DNA from: Leishmania martiniquensis
Lineage: Eukaryota; Euglenozoa; Kinetoplastea; Trypanosomatida; Trypanosomatidae
DNA: 64,000 bases
Direction of reading: 5' to 3'
NCBI RefSeq assembly: GCF_017916325.1
Contig: NC_090166.1
Location: forward strand, 1,178,228-1,242,227
Made by a program: the position numbers and the translations under genes. Shown piece by piece: positions 21,271 through 31,517 of this stretch. The notes under the pieces are model-generated. The model worked only from the letters and a program-made list of their open reading frames with translations, did not search any database and had not been told where the DNA came from. Each line of letters begins with the position of its first letter. The stretch's first letter is position 1.

Positions 21271-22699
21271 GGCTTCAGCGGCGTGTGACAGAGAGAGAGG
21301 GCTGCTGAGTGCAGTGGAGCTCCACGGTGAGCAGTGACTGCAACCTTTTTATGCGCGGTGTACAGGTAGAAGCACTCGACAGCGTCCTGAAAGAAGCGGA
21401 GGCTCCGGCGCGTCAGGTTTGGTCAGTAAGACGTGTGCGAGAATGCCTGTGACGGAAACGCGCAGCGACAACAGGATAGGTGCTGGGGGTAGACGGAAAT
21501 GTGGTGTGTGCACGTATTGGATGTGTATGTGTGTGTGTGGGGGGGGGGCGGGTGTCAGGGAAAGAGTGAAGAGCCCGTGAAGCGTTGGGCGAGCGCGTTC
21601 GATTCCAACGCGAATCGAGCGAATGCAATGCAGTTAGTCGTGCCATCTGTGCTGATGTGTACCTAAAGGATCGGCAAGGCAGCCAATTACGCGTCGATGG
21701 TACCGAAGCCTTGAAAAAAAAGAAGACAAGGCAGTGCAGGCAGCAGCCGCTGCGTATCGGCATTGGGTCGACGACTTGTTCTTGTTGGGCATTACTTCGT
21801 TGCGGCGATGCACGATTGAGTGTCAGACAGAGAGCTCCTCGGCGCTCACCGCTTCCTCTCTGTGAGGGTGATAGTTTGAGAGCGCCGCTCGCCGTTGTTT
21901 TTCCTCCTCGGAGGCTCGGCATGTAGCGATGCCGCCGCACGCTGAAGGACATCGGCGGCCAGCACAGGTCGTGGCCAATCGCCCTCCTCACTCGTCGCAC
22001 TAGAGCACCACGGCGCTATGCACCCCCGTTTCCGCTCTCACCATGCACTACCAACTACGCTAGACGGAGCGTGCGATCGAAAATATCGCTCCGCCGTTCG
22101 TCCTCCAAAGTGTGGCGGGCTGACCAATCGACACAACGCCACCGGACGCTGCTGCCCGCTTCATCGGCGTTCATTCACCGCGCGCGCATTGTTGTGAGGG
22201 TTGAAATCACAAGTCAAGCAGGACAACGGCGCTCGCGCCGGTGAGGGTTGAGGCTGGTGTCATCTGCGCGCTGGATAACGAGGGAAAAAACACCGTACGG
22301 TGCTGCGGGTGTCTGGGTGTGCGGGGTGGGTGGGGTAGAGCAGTGGCTGCGGTCGGAGGGTGTTCGTGCGGCTGTGAAGCTAGTACGCGTGTGGCAGTGG
22401 TGGGTGGAGATGAGCGACGCCTGGTTGGGCAGATCCCCGCTTCCAGCGCGAAGTGCTGTCGCCTGCGGCGCCAAACGTTCGTCGCAGCCCTTCTCCGTGA
22501 ATGGATGAAGCCAAGCTTCATTAGCGCGTCTCTCGAGCAGAGCCTTGGCAGGAGTCCCCCGCACCAGCGCACGAGGGCGGGTCTTCAAAGACCTCCCTAT
22601 CTTCTGCGATGCTGCGAGTGATGAGCGCCACGTCGAGCCGCCACCGGCCGCGCTCAGCTTGTGGCAGAAAGCGTTTGGCACAGCTCGAAGGCCCCTCCG
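21271..22699. other. spacer upstream of the nuclease genes
   Basis: Leader of the anchored nuclease gene, with a pyrimidine tract on the transcribed strand at 21289-21303, and sequence downstream of the SNF2 relic. A (TG)n-(G)n run lies at about 21525-21550. The 209-codon minus frame at 22214-22843 overlaps the end of the SNF2 relic but shows no helicase motif, so it is not called. Confidence 0.5.
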
Positions 22700-24360
22700 C
22701 GTGCCTGCCACGCCCGAGGGACACCTCAATAGAACGCTTACCCGCTGCAGTGCTTCACGAGAGCAGCGCGGCGCGTGCTTGCCCGATGCTGTGCGATGCA
22801 TCAAGTGGCTTTCCTGGGCCTCTGAAGCGATGAATAGTGCCATGGCAGTCCTCCGCAGAGCTGCTCCAGTCTAACAGGGTGCACCCGAGCATCTGAGACA
22901 GCATCGCTTCAAGGCCTTCGGCATTGACCTCATCCTTGGCCAAATCACGTCCGCCGCAATCGTTCACCCTCATCATCAGTTCCGTGTCACGGTGTCCGAA
23001 GAGGGCGTCTTCGACGATGGCATTCTTCAACGAGATGTACTCTACGACGGGAACTAACGACTGTGTCATCTGCGAGAAGACGGGGACACGATGACCACGG
23101 CAGCGCAGCTCCGGCAGCATGGCGTCGAGGGGTTTCGGCGTCTCTGATGCCTTCAACACCCAGTCGAAGCGCTCGCGTGCCGAAGACGTTTGCCGCAATG
23201 TGCGCAATACTTCGTACTCTACGCAGAAGTCGGCGATGAGAAACGGATGAATGCCGCACTTTCGGAGGTGTGTGAGGCGGTTGTTGCTGCAGCGTTCATC
23301 TGACTGAACCACAGGCGTACCACGCTTCCTGCTTCGGTGTGAGCGAGATGTGAAGGACGAGATCGTACTGGGGTGGGAGTGTGATAACGACAGCGCCTTT
23401 GGCGCGACGTACAAAGGTTGGCTGTAGTGCCGCCTTGAGGCAGGCGAGATGTGCAGCCGTCTCTTCGTTGGCACAGATGCTCATCTTCAACGAATTAGGA
23501 TGTGTCGACCCAACGCCCACGGCTAGGATCTTTTTTTGTAGGTTGTTGACCGGCTATACCTTCACAGCCTTCACCTTCTCCTTCCTCACGGATCCGACGC
23601 TCTTTTCCGCTTGAGAGTGCTGCCATCACTTCACGCAGATACCGTTGACAGCCCTCTTCGTGGCTGAAGAGCGGCAGCTCGACGTAGTCTCTACGTGTCC
23701 ACAGTTCCCCCAAGGCAATTCTGGACTGGTGTGCCCGTGACGATGGGGAGCGTCAGGCACACTGCCTTGCAGAGGGCCCGCATCAGCTTGCAGTCAACCT
23801 TCTTCAGGTGGTGCGCTTCATCGGCAAGGGTCTCATCCCAGTGGAAAAAGCGAGCCAGCGCACCATGGTCCATCACGACGGATTCGCAGCTCATGAACGC
23901 GACGCCGCCGACTGTCTTTGCCAGAACGCTCGCGGGCACGCTCTGCGCCCATTGCACACGCAGAGTTTCGTGCTGTGCAAAGCCGGAATGGCGCGATTTT
24001 TGAAGCCGCGATCGCAGCTTAGATCGCAACTCGGACCTCCCGCAGAATTCGGTCAGGCGCATCCACGACACCCAGCGCAGCAGATCTGTTGCCCCGCTCT
24101 CTCCACGCTGGAGAACGGGGCAACGATGAGGTACGTGCCAAAGACGCCGCGCTTCGTAATGGCCGCGAGGAAGATCGACACTTGAACGGTCTTCCCGAGG
24201 TCCATTTCATCGTCCATGATACCGCACGGACCGAGCTGGTGGAGGCCCAGCTTCCAGCGGACCCCTTCCCGCTGGGTGCGGGAGAAGCCGTGGAGGAGGT
24301 GGGGTGGCAGTCGGGGCTACAGAAGCAGGCCCTGCGGCACACTTTGAGATAGAGTGGGGA
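22700..24360 (-). pseudogene. SNF2-family helicase pseudogene
   Basis: Helicase motifs appear in the right order on the minus strand but in changing frames. Motif I, DEMDLGKT (24188-24214, normally DEMGLGKT), and LIVAPFSS are in one frame. Motif II, DEAHHLK (23800-23823), and motif III, TGTPVQN (23718-23740), are in a second. The LPPQYDLVLHISLTPKQE block (about 23330-23400) is in a third. LTHLRKCGIHPFLI and motif IV, RGHRVPVFSQMT (about 23060-23280), are in a further frame. Then comes a partial SAEDCHGTIHRF block, after which motifs V-VI cannot be found. The Walker A Gly is replaced by Asp. No ATG-led frame spans it. Clearly a decayed chromatin-remodeller-type ATPase; which subfamily is not readable. 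Confidence 0.88.
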
Positions 24361-26833
24361 GGGCATCCCTCATCGTCTGGATAAAAAAGTGTCCTCGGTC
24401 ACCCAGGTGGTGCAGTGCTGCATCGAGTCGTTATGCCTCTACCGCCGTGTTGATCTGCTACTGTGTGCGCTGTGCCTCCTTTTGACATGTCGCGCGTCGA
24501 GCGGTAGCGCTCATAGCCTCGCAGGCGCATCAGTGTGCCGCACACACGGAAGGGCCTGGCGAGTCGAAGAGCGTTGCACGCGCAGCAAGCCCCGTAGCAG
24601 TAAATGCAGGGGCGAGTGGCTCGTTGGGGTACTTGCAAGCCCCATTGCGTAACTTGCCTGTGGAAGGAGGAGGGAGAAGGGTGTAGGAGCAGGAGGAGGA
24701 CACGAGGAGTCCTGTTGTAAGCGAGAGGCGCCTCGGGGCGTGGGCAGTTCGGCAAAGAGAACCGTGACTGCCGTGTTTTCACATCACACTGCAGCGTTAA
24801 GGGGCAATACAGGATGGCCCCATGGCCCAAGGCGAGTCGCGCGCCTCCTCGTCGCGTTAAAGGGAGAGGCATGAAGAAAAACGGAACGGGCGGGCTGCCG
24901 CAGGTCTCAGCGATCCGCTGTGAGCGGCACTGTGAGAACCGCCGACGGCCTCGCCGGGTGTCACCGTTTGCGCCAATCCCTTTTTTGTTTGTCGTTGTTG
25001 TCGGTGCTGCTATTGACCCTTCTCAGGTAGGGGAGAGCGGACGAAAGGTATGAAGCGAGAAGGTGGTGGAAGCAAGGGGTCCACCCTCCGTCCTGCCATC
25101 GAAACAGTGCCTATGCGCCCAACATCAAGCCGAAAGGAGACTGAGGCTCCAGGTCACCCGTACGCTGTCAATCAATGAAAGGAACGAGATGCAAAAAAAT
25201 CGGAAAGGGCAAGAAAGGGTGCGAGAGCGCAGACACGCAGGAGAAATGCGGAGATCACGGCAGCTCCCCCCTGCAGTTGCGTGTCCGCAGGTTTCGCCCG
25301 CTGCGGCTCGATATGCCCTCCTGTCCTCACACAACGCTTTGCGTTCGCTCTCCTTCCCTGTACCTCACGACCGCGTGGCGGCGTGCTGTGGATTGGGCTT
25401 ACAGGCGAAAAACAAAGCCCCTTGCGTGTGGGGGCTTGGCATACAGAGAGAGAGAGCGAGAGAGCGGCGCAGGTAGGCGCATAACTGGAGCGAATCGTAC
25501 CCAGCAGATGCTGCACACGCACCTCTGCGCTTCCGTACCCCGTATGTTCGCATCGCGGCCCCCCGCCATCGCCCTTCATTTCCGTTGGCATGCCCACTCG
25601 CACAGGCGGCGCAATCCGCGCTGCGGCGCGTGGTGGCCGAATGCGGATTGAAGCCATCCCGCGCAAAAAAAAACGGTTTACTCAGGAAAAGCGCATGCGG
25701 ACCAAACACGGAGAAGGCAACAACCGCCCAAGAGGCGTATGCGAACTGATACGTGTTCATGAAGCGAAGGAAGAACACACAAAAAACGTCTTTGCCGCCA
25801 CTCGACACGGCAGACGACACGAGACGGCCGATGCGAAAGGGAGGTGAAGAGGGACAGGTGCCCCAACGCCGACGTTTGCTGCCTTTTTGTGTGTGTGTGT
25901 GCGTGTGTAATGAGAAAGAACGGAGGCCAAAAGATCAAGGGAGTAGAAGGGGGGATGGGGGGATGGGGGGGAAGAAAAACGGTATAATGCTGCGCAGGCG
26001 GAGGTCAAAAAACAAAAATAAAAACAAAGAGGCTGAGAGAAGCGATGGGCAATGTACACACTCGAGAAGAGGGGGCCAAAAAGGAAAGCAAAGAAAGCAT
26101 GAGGTGGGCGGCGCATAACAGCAGAGGAAGCATAGACGCAGGGCGCGAAGTGGAGGCTTGGGGATGCGCCGGACAGCAGTAGAGAAGGCGTTCGTGAAAG
26201 ACCGCGCAAGTCCGAGACCAGCCAACCACACACGCACACACATAGACATATATGTAACGGCTACAGAAAAGACGACTGCATAGAGGGCAGAAAAGGGAAG
26301 TATCGAAAGCTGCCAAACGCACGTTCGCTATCACAATCTGCAGAGGCATGGTAAACGCACCTCCTCGCCGCTTTCTATGAGAGGCGGGGGGGGGGGAAGG
26401 AAGAGGGGGAGGGACGCAGGCAAGCGATGTACCCAGTCAGAAGGTCTCCCCCTTCCAGCGCCACTGGACCCGGATGCCATGCCACTCTTTCGTACACCCC
26501 TGCAGCTCTTCCCGCGGAACTCACAGAGCACCTCCAAACTGCTCGGATACAAACACATGTTTGCCTTCCTCTGCAGCGAACCTTTGGACGAGCAGTGACA
26601 AAACGGGGACAGCGCCGCACCGAAAGTATAGCAACGGGCGCCGCCCGCGACGGATGAGTGGGGCATCGGGCCGCTGAAAACCTAAACGACGACAACGCCA
26701 AAAGCGCTAAGGTAACGCAAGCGCACGGTGGTCGGGAAGAGAGGCGTGGGCGAGCTGCCGAGTGCCCCTTTGCGCCCGTCTCCGCGCCGTCGAGCAGTGG
26801 ACGCATCGCATCTGCGCAAACGAAACACTTTAC
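24361..26833. other. gene-free spacer, 2.5 kb
   Basis: Between the SNF2 relic and the SIDER-like element. It has (GT)n around 25890-25910, poly-purine runs (+ strand) and a short A-rich tract near 26010-26030. Many overlapping open frames on both strands have low-complexity composition. No gene called; part of it may be further decayed sequence of the SNF2 gene's 5' half, which I could not recognise. Confidence 0.5.
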
Positions 26834-27190
26834 TTTTTTTTTGATGTGACACCTCATTCACAGATGAGCAGCCACCGCAGCCGGCCCGCCTCCGTTGCCC
26901 CCTCCCCCCCTCAACTCCGATGCATGAGGTATGCCCCTCGCTTGCGCTGCGCCATGTCGGCAGTGGTCCGCAGCGCGTGCGCACAGTGGGCGCCATCCAT
27001 TTGCGTGCACGTCGTGCGCGGCTCGTCGGGGGTGGATGGCCCCTCCCCCCGCCTGCCTCAGCGGATGGGACACTGCTATGCGCCGGCGACGCACATGTGC
27101 ACGCGGATGGGCGGGCGGCACTACGGGGAGAGAGGTCAAAGCTTGACCCCCTGCGCGTGGCACAGGTGAGGGGGTGGGGCAGAGGGGTGG
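26834..27190 (-). mobile_element. SIDER-like degenerate retroposon, most complete copy
   Basis: Shares about 270 bp with 8461-8758 and its other end with 11506-11660, so it spans both pieces. On the minus strand it ends in a run of A (T-run 26834-26842 on the + strand), as expected for a retroposon tail. The start of the shared sequence is the GTCAAAGCTTGACC block near 27140. It lies directly downstream of the isomerase copy 2 stop codon, in its presumed 3' UTR, which is the usual place for SIDER2 elements. Confidence 0.72.
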
Positions 27191-27300
27191 AGAGCAGCAC
27201 CCGCTGAATGGCAAGCAGACGGGGTAAAGCAGAGAAACACCGAAAAGCAGAGGGAGGAGCGTGGTGTCATATTCCCTGCCTCCGCGAGCCTTCACGCCGC

Positions 27301-28772
27301 GGTGAATGCGTGGCACAGAAGGCGGCCGCGCCGTTACTTCCGAGAGCGGCTCTTCAGGCGCTGGAGGTACGTTTCAAGATTCTTCTGCGCCTCGGGGCTC
27401 TGCACCATCTTCTTAAACACCTCCACGTCGTACTGCCGCTTCTCCTCAGAGGAGAGGAGCTCGAGGTACTCGCCGCGCACCAGGTCACGTGCCTCCTGCC
27501 GAGACTGTTGTGGCACGGTGAGGAAGCGCTCCGCCTGCTGGTAGGCGACCTCGACGGTCCGCTCGTCATCGGGGGTGACCTCGTCGATCAGCCCAAGCTT
27601 TAGCGCATCGTCGGCCACGGGAGTCTCACCCAGCTGCAGCATTCGTTCCGCCTGGCGGGGACCCATAAGGCAGCAATACGCCGGTACCGTCCACGGAGGG
27701 GCGACGAGTCCCAGCTTTGACTCGTTAAGGCCGATGCGGTACAGACGGCTGTTGTTCTGATTGTCCTTCGGCCCGCGAGCCATGACGCGATAGTCGCAGC
27801 CCATCGCGATGATGCAACCCGCCGCTGGTGAGTTGCCGTTGATAGCCGCGATGATGGGCTTGGGAAAGGAGTTCAAGATGAGCCACATCTCCTGGAAGCT
27901 CTGCCAGAAAAGTGAGATGCGTTCCGGCTTCGGGTTGTGCACTTCACTAAACTCAAGACCGCCAGAGAAGACTGTCGGAATCGCGGAGGAGATGACGACG
28001 GCCTTTGTCTCCTCGTTACTGCCAAGCCAGAGCATCCATTGGTTGATTTCCTTCAGAAGCTCTAGGCTGAGCGAGTTCACTGGCGCACGGGCCAGCTGCA
28101 CATTCGTGATGCCTTTATCCGTCGTATTGATCTTCACAAGCTTCGGGACCTCCGTCGGCTTCTTTAACGAACGAAATATTGGCCTTCCATCTTGGCCGTG
28201 CTCTTGGACAGCACCACCCTGCTGGGGAGCGCCAGGTGGTGCTTGCGACTGGAAGCGTCGCTGCGGGAGCTGCAGCAGCGCCGATGTGACGCAGACAGTG
28301 CCGGCGCACCGGGCGAGGGAGGAGGAGATGACACGGCGCATGACGGCAGAAGCGGTGAGATCTCAGCAGCAGAAAAACAAATGAAAAGGTCGACTCGGCA
28401 GGCGCGTGTGATATCGCGGGTCTTGGAGAGGTCCGCGCGGGTGCGGCGGCGGTCGATTTCGCACAGGAAAGCAGTCCAGGGAGGAGGTTCAGAGACCATT
28501 GGAGAGAGCGGAGGCGCCGAGATCGTGTGACGCGCGCGCTGTAGCGCATCCGACATACGGCTTCGGGCTCTGGGGCGCCGCCAGATGGGGGCACGGCGCT
28601 TGCATAAGGTGGGCTGTGCAAGGGCACCTGTGCCTTGCCGGAATCAGCTCGCGTGGCGCCGTGCCCATCTCCTTCTCTCTCGTCTTTTTTTGCGAGTGCG
28701 GAGCACCTGCAGGTTTGATTTGGGCATAGTCCGCGTCCGTACCGCAGCAGCGGTGCGCGCGTCACGTCAGTT
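27301..28772 (-). repeat. isomerase duplication unit, copy 2
   Basis: Direct repeat of 4463-5957, 22.8 kb away. The 431 bp upstream of the start codon differ from copy 1 at only one or two positions, while the coding part is a mosaic of identical and diverged stretches. The upstream end falls exactly at the stop codon of the Cys-rich remnant (TAA at 28771-28773). Confidence 0.9.
27334..28341 (-). CDS. ECI1: 3,2-trans-enoyl-CoA isomerase, mitochondrial, copy 2
   Basis: A 335-residue paralogue of the protein at 4495-5526, with the same presequence (residues 1-40 nearly identical) and the same core. The catalytic Glu is Glu207 in GLNESKLG. It differs in patches: the linker after the presequence, LLKEINQWM for FFQELNQWM, FSGGLEF for FSAGLDL in the oxyanion-hole loop, CCLMGPRQ for AYLMGSRQ, and most of the last 60 residues before the shared RLKSRSRK end. 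The loop change sits next to the thioester site, so chain-length or position preference may differ from copy 1. Both copies look functional. It should act in mitochondrial beta-oxidation of unsaturated fatty acids. Confidence 0.9.
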   Translation of the reverse strand: MRRVISSSLARCAGTVCVTSALLQLPQRRFQSQAPPGAPQQGGAVQEHGQDGRPIFRSLKKPTEVPKLVKINTTDKGITNVQLARAPVNSLSLELLKEINQWMLWLGSNEETKAVVISSAIPTVFSGGLEFSEVHNPKPERISLFWQSFQEMWLILNSFPKPIIAAINGNSPAAGCIIAMGCDYRVMARGPKDNQNNSRLYRIGLNESKLGLVAPPWTVPAYCCLMGPRQAERMLQLGETPVADDALKLGLIDEVTPDDERTVEVAYQQAERFLTVPQQSRQEARDLVRGEYLELLSSEEKRQYDVEVFKKMVQSPEAQKNLETYLQRLKSRSRK

Positions 28773-29260
28773 AATAAATGTGCACATCGCAGGTGTCCTC
28801 CACACACGCGTGGCGTATTCTTTTTAGATAGCGGAAGGGGTCGGACTTGCAACGGCCCCGGCTCTTGTGGCAGACGGCGCATAGGCGTCTGCACGCGTGC
28901 GGAAGTGGCCGGCCCACCTCTTCAACTGAGCGCGGCGTCTGTCCGTTCGCTGGGCGGGGTGGTCGGCTAGCAGGGCTGCCACGCACCATCGCTTGCAGCA
29001 TGTGGCGCGCCACTTCAGAAGCGATGGCGCGAGGCGGATACTTTTTCCATGGCAGTTGTCGCACCAGCGCCTGCATGGCCGGAGTGGGGTGGAGGGTGGT
29101 ATGCGCCGAGGCCGAACGGACAGCATGCGTGGCTATCCATTCGCATGGCTTTGCTACGTCGCAGGTGCACGGCCGAATGAAAAAGGCAGAGGCAATTCAG
29201 CCTTTAACGAGGATAGGGGTATTTGCTGATCGACTTCGCAGCACAGGACTGAAGTGCTGA
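28771..29260 (-). pseudogene. Cys-rich remnant with a frameshift, family unknown
   Basis: From about 29200 down to TAA at 28771 one minus frame stays open for some 140 codons and looks protein-like. It shows a CTC...KPCEW cluster, then ARHMLQAM, then a Cys-rich end CAVCHKSRGRC...HAC...TCDVHIY. Its first ATG gives 101 residues. Upstream, the neighbouring frame (ending near 29154) carries a normal-looking stretch (CEVDQQIPLSSLKAELPLP) that would join it after a one-base shift. I read this as the 3' end of a broken gene, possibly with a SWIM- or zinc-ribbon-like end, but no family is certain. The stop codon coincides with the isomerase duplication boundary. Confidence 0.4.
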
Positions 29261-29706
29261 GCCCCTCAGCCCCTCCATCCCCAGGTGAGGTATCCTCAAA
29301 TATTGGGATGAGGCCGGGTGCGGGGCGTGGGGGAGGGGGCGTCGAGAGAAAGACCGAGAAAGAAAAGACAGTGTATACGCTGAAGGGGCCCATGCGCCCA
29401 AGCACATGGATACATACATGGCAAGTCAGTGCAGAGAGAGAGGGACGAATACAGGCAGCAACAGAGCTGACAAAGGTATGATCTTTGTCGCTGTTCAACG
29501 GAAGGCAGATACTGTCACTCCTCCCCCACCCCGACGCAAGTTATAAATGTGGTGCGGAGGGCACGGTGACTAAAACACGTCTTCGCCGGTGCGGGTGAGA
29601 TGCACCGCTCCTCTCCGCCGGGATCGGTGGCTGCCCTGAGAAGATTTGGAAGGGTTGACAGCGAGGGCGTCGCACCTATGATAGGCGGTGTGGAGCCGTC
29701 GTTCGC
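29261..29706. other. short spacer
   Basis: Presumed 3' UTR of the gene at 29707-30555. No repeat or motif seen. Confidence 0.5.
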
Positions 29707-30555
29707 TTAGAGGTACTGCGCACTACCGTAGACCTTGGCAGAGCGGCGACGGCGGAACAGGGGCCGGTACTCGAGCTCCGCCTCCTTGATATAGTCCTTC
29801 ACCTCCTGCAGCCGCCGCTTTTCGGCATCCGGGCCACTTACCCCCTCGTGCGCTCTGGCGCGGTTTTCGGGGGCGGCCATGTGCAGCTCGTTTGTCACGC
29901 CAGTGATGCATGACGATGGGTACGCACTCAGGTAGCGATCTGAGAAGATGAAGTAGTTGCCTTTATTCAGCACTTCGCGGCGTCGATGCCCAGCGCCGGG
30001 ATGCAAACGCGTGAGAGGCTTGTCAGGGGTGTCAAAAAAGTCGGAGGCGCTCACGCCTTTGCGCGACGAACTAGCGCTTGCCGATCTATCGCTGCAACTC
30101 TGTGAGATCTTTGCTTGCTCATCACGATGGCGGACCATCTCCTTTTCAGCTGCAGCCTCGAAGCGTTCTTTCACGCGCGTCTGGAGCAGCGGGCTGCTCG
30201 CTGGGGTCACCATCTCGAAGGTGGCGGTAGCCTCCGCTAGAGGCATCGTCATCTCATCGATTACAGCAGTGCCGATGACTGGCCCATTGAATCGTTTGCT
30301 GAGCACGCAGGGTAGTGCCTCTGGATACGCCGTGGTTCTATCCGCGGAACGCGAGCCGCCTCTTCGTGTATTCGACCTGTTTCCTGCCAAGCCCTGCGGC
30401 AGTTCACCGTCACCGTGACTGCCTGAGCGCTGGTGATGCCCATGATACTCCGAACGCCTTGATTGGAGGCCGGAGACGGTTGGGTGGAGAAAGCTACGGA
30501 AGCTGGAGATCATCTCGTCGACCCTGCGCGAGGTGAGCGAGGCTACCGCTGTCAC
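29707..30555 (-). CDS. PEALP/YGxSQY-family protein C (divergent, no clear membrane segment)
   Basis: A 282-residue protein of unknown function. YPEALP followed ten residues later by GPVIGTAVIDE matches the block shared by the proteins at 42850-43536 and 48010-48735. GNYFIF matches their GGFVIV and GGYVIV, and the end KVYGSAQYL matches YGESQYL and YGASQYY. Between these lie a charged helix (RVKERFEAAAEKEMVRHRDEQAK), a Ser-rich linker, and a basic helix near the C-terminus (EAELEYRPLFRRRRS). Unlike the other two it has no N-terminal membrane helix from this start; Met15 (MISSFRSFLHP) is another possible start, and an upstream frame carrying a hydrophobic stretch (30494-30784) overlaps out of frame. 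So the 5' end could be wrong or shifted. Confidence 0.7.
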   Translation of the reverse strand: MTAVASLTSRRVDEMISSFRSFLHPTVSGLQSRRSEYHGHHQRSGSHGDGELPQGLAGNRSNTRRGGSRSADRTTAYPEALPCVLSKRFNGPVIGTAVIDEMTMPLAEATATFEMVTPASSPLLQTRVKERFEAAAEKEMVRHRDEQAKISQSCSDRSASASSSRKGVSASDFFDTPDKPLTRLHPGAGHRRREVLNKGNYFIFSDRYLSAYPSSCITGVTNELHMAAPENRARAHEGVSGPDAEKRRLQEVKDYIKEAELEYRPLFRRRRSAKVYGSAQYL

Positions 30556-31517
30556 CTACGTTCTGCGAAGGGGATACGACAGAATTCAAAAGCGGAGGCC
30601 AGGCACCGACAGCTGTGAGCAGGAGGACCCGCTTGCTGACGGTGTGGCCAGTTGAGACTGTAAGGGGGTCGCCCGGTGCGCCATGAAGAGACGCACGGCA
30701 GATAGAGCGACAAGGAGGTCGAGGTGCGAAAGCGTGCGGCGAGCAATGGGTAAGGGCAAACGCATGTGCGCTGTTTACACGCACTTAAAGAGCTACAGGA
30801 GGTTCACTAGAGGATATAATGTTCGAAGCGCGATCTGCTGAGCTTTCGATCGCAGACACAGGCGGAGCGAGCGGTGAATCGGATCAAAAACAGAAGCAGG
30901 CTGCGAGCGCGGCACAGAGCATTGCACACGTGCCGATGAAGGCCTCTATGGCATGGCGAGAGTGAGAGCGAGGGGGCGGGGAGGGAAGGAATATCAAAAA
31001 AGGGGTGCCGGCACTTCCAAGCGAGGGTGGAGCCCAAAGAAGTCATGAGGGAGCTCTATTGTAGCGGAGAACACTTGCATACGCTTTCCCTGAGGCCCCG
31101 TCCACGCCGTGTAGAGCGCATGGCATTGAGTGAAACACACCAGCAAAAAGCGGGGCCCCTCGTATTATCCGCAGCATTATTGGCCGAAGCGTCTTTTTCC
31201 TTGTGCGAGGCACGCATTCGAAGAGGCGTGTCGACCCCCCCCCCGCCCCCCGATATCCCCTCCTATCGGCTATATGGTGAAGCGCCGTTTTCGAGAGCGT
31301 CGTCGCTCTTTTCCCCCACCCCTTCCCATCGTTGTTGGGTGGGTGGGTGGGAAAAGGACGGCTCTGTGCGCCGCTTCAGCGGTGCCGCTGCCAAATCACG
31401 GCGACGCAGAGGAGGACCAGACACGAGAGCACGGGCGCGCAACACAGTGAAACGGACGAACGGGAAAGTGCCTTCCATTGACCACCACCCACATGGGCCA
31501 TCACCGGCTGCGTCCGC
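30556..31517. other. spacer, 1 kb
   Basis: Presumed 3' UTR of the first HAD phosphatase and leader of protein C. It contains a C-rich run at 31234-31251. No gene called. Confidence 0.5.
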
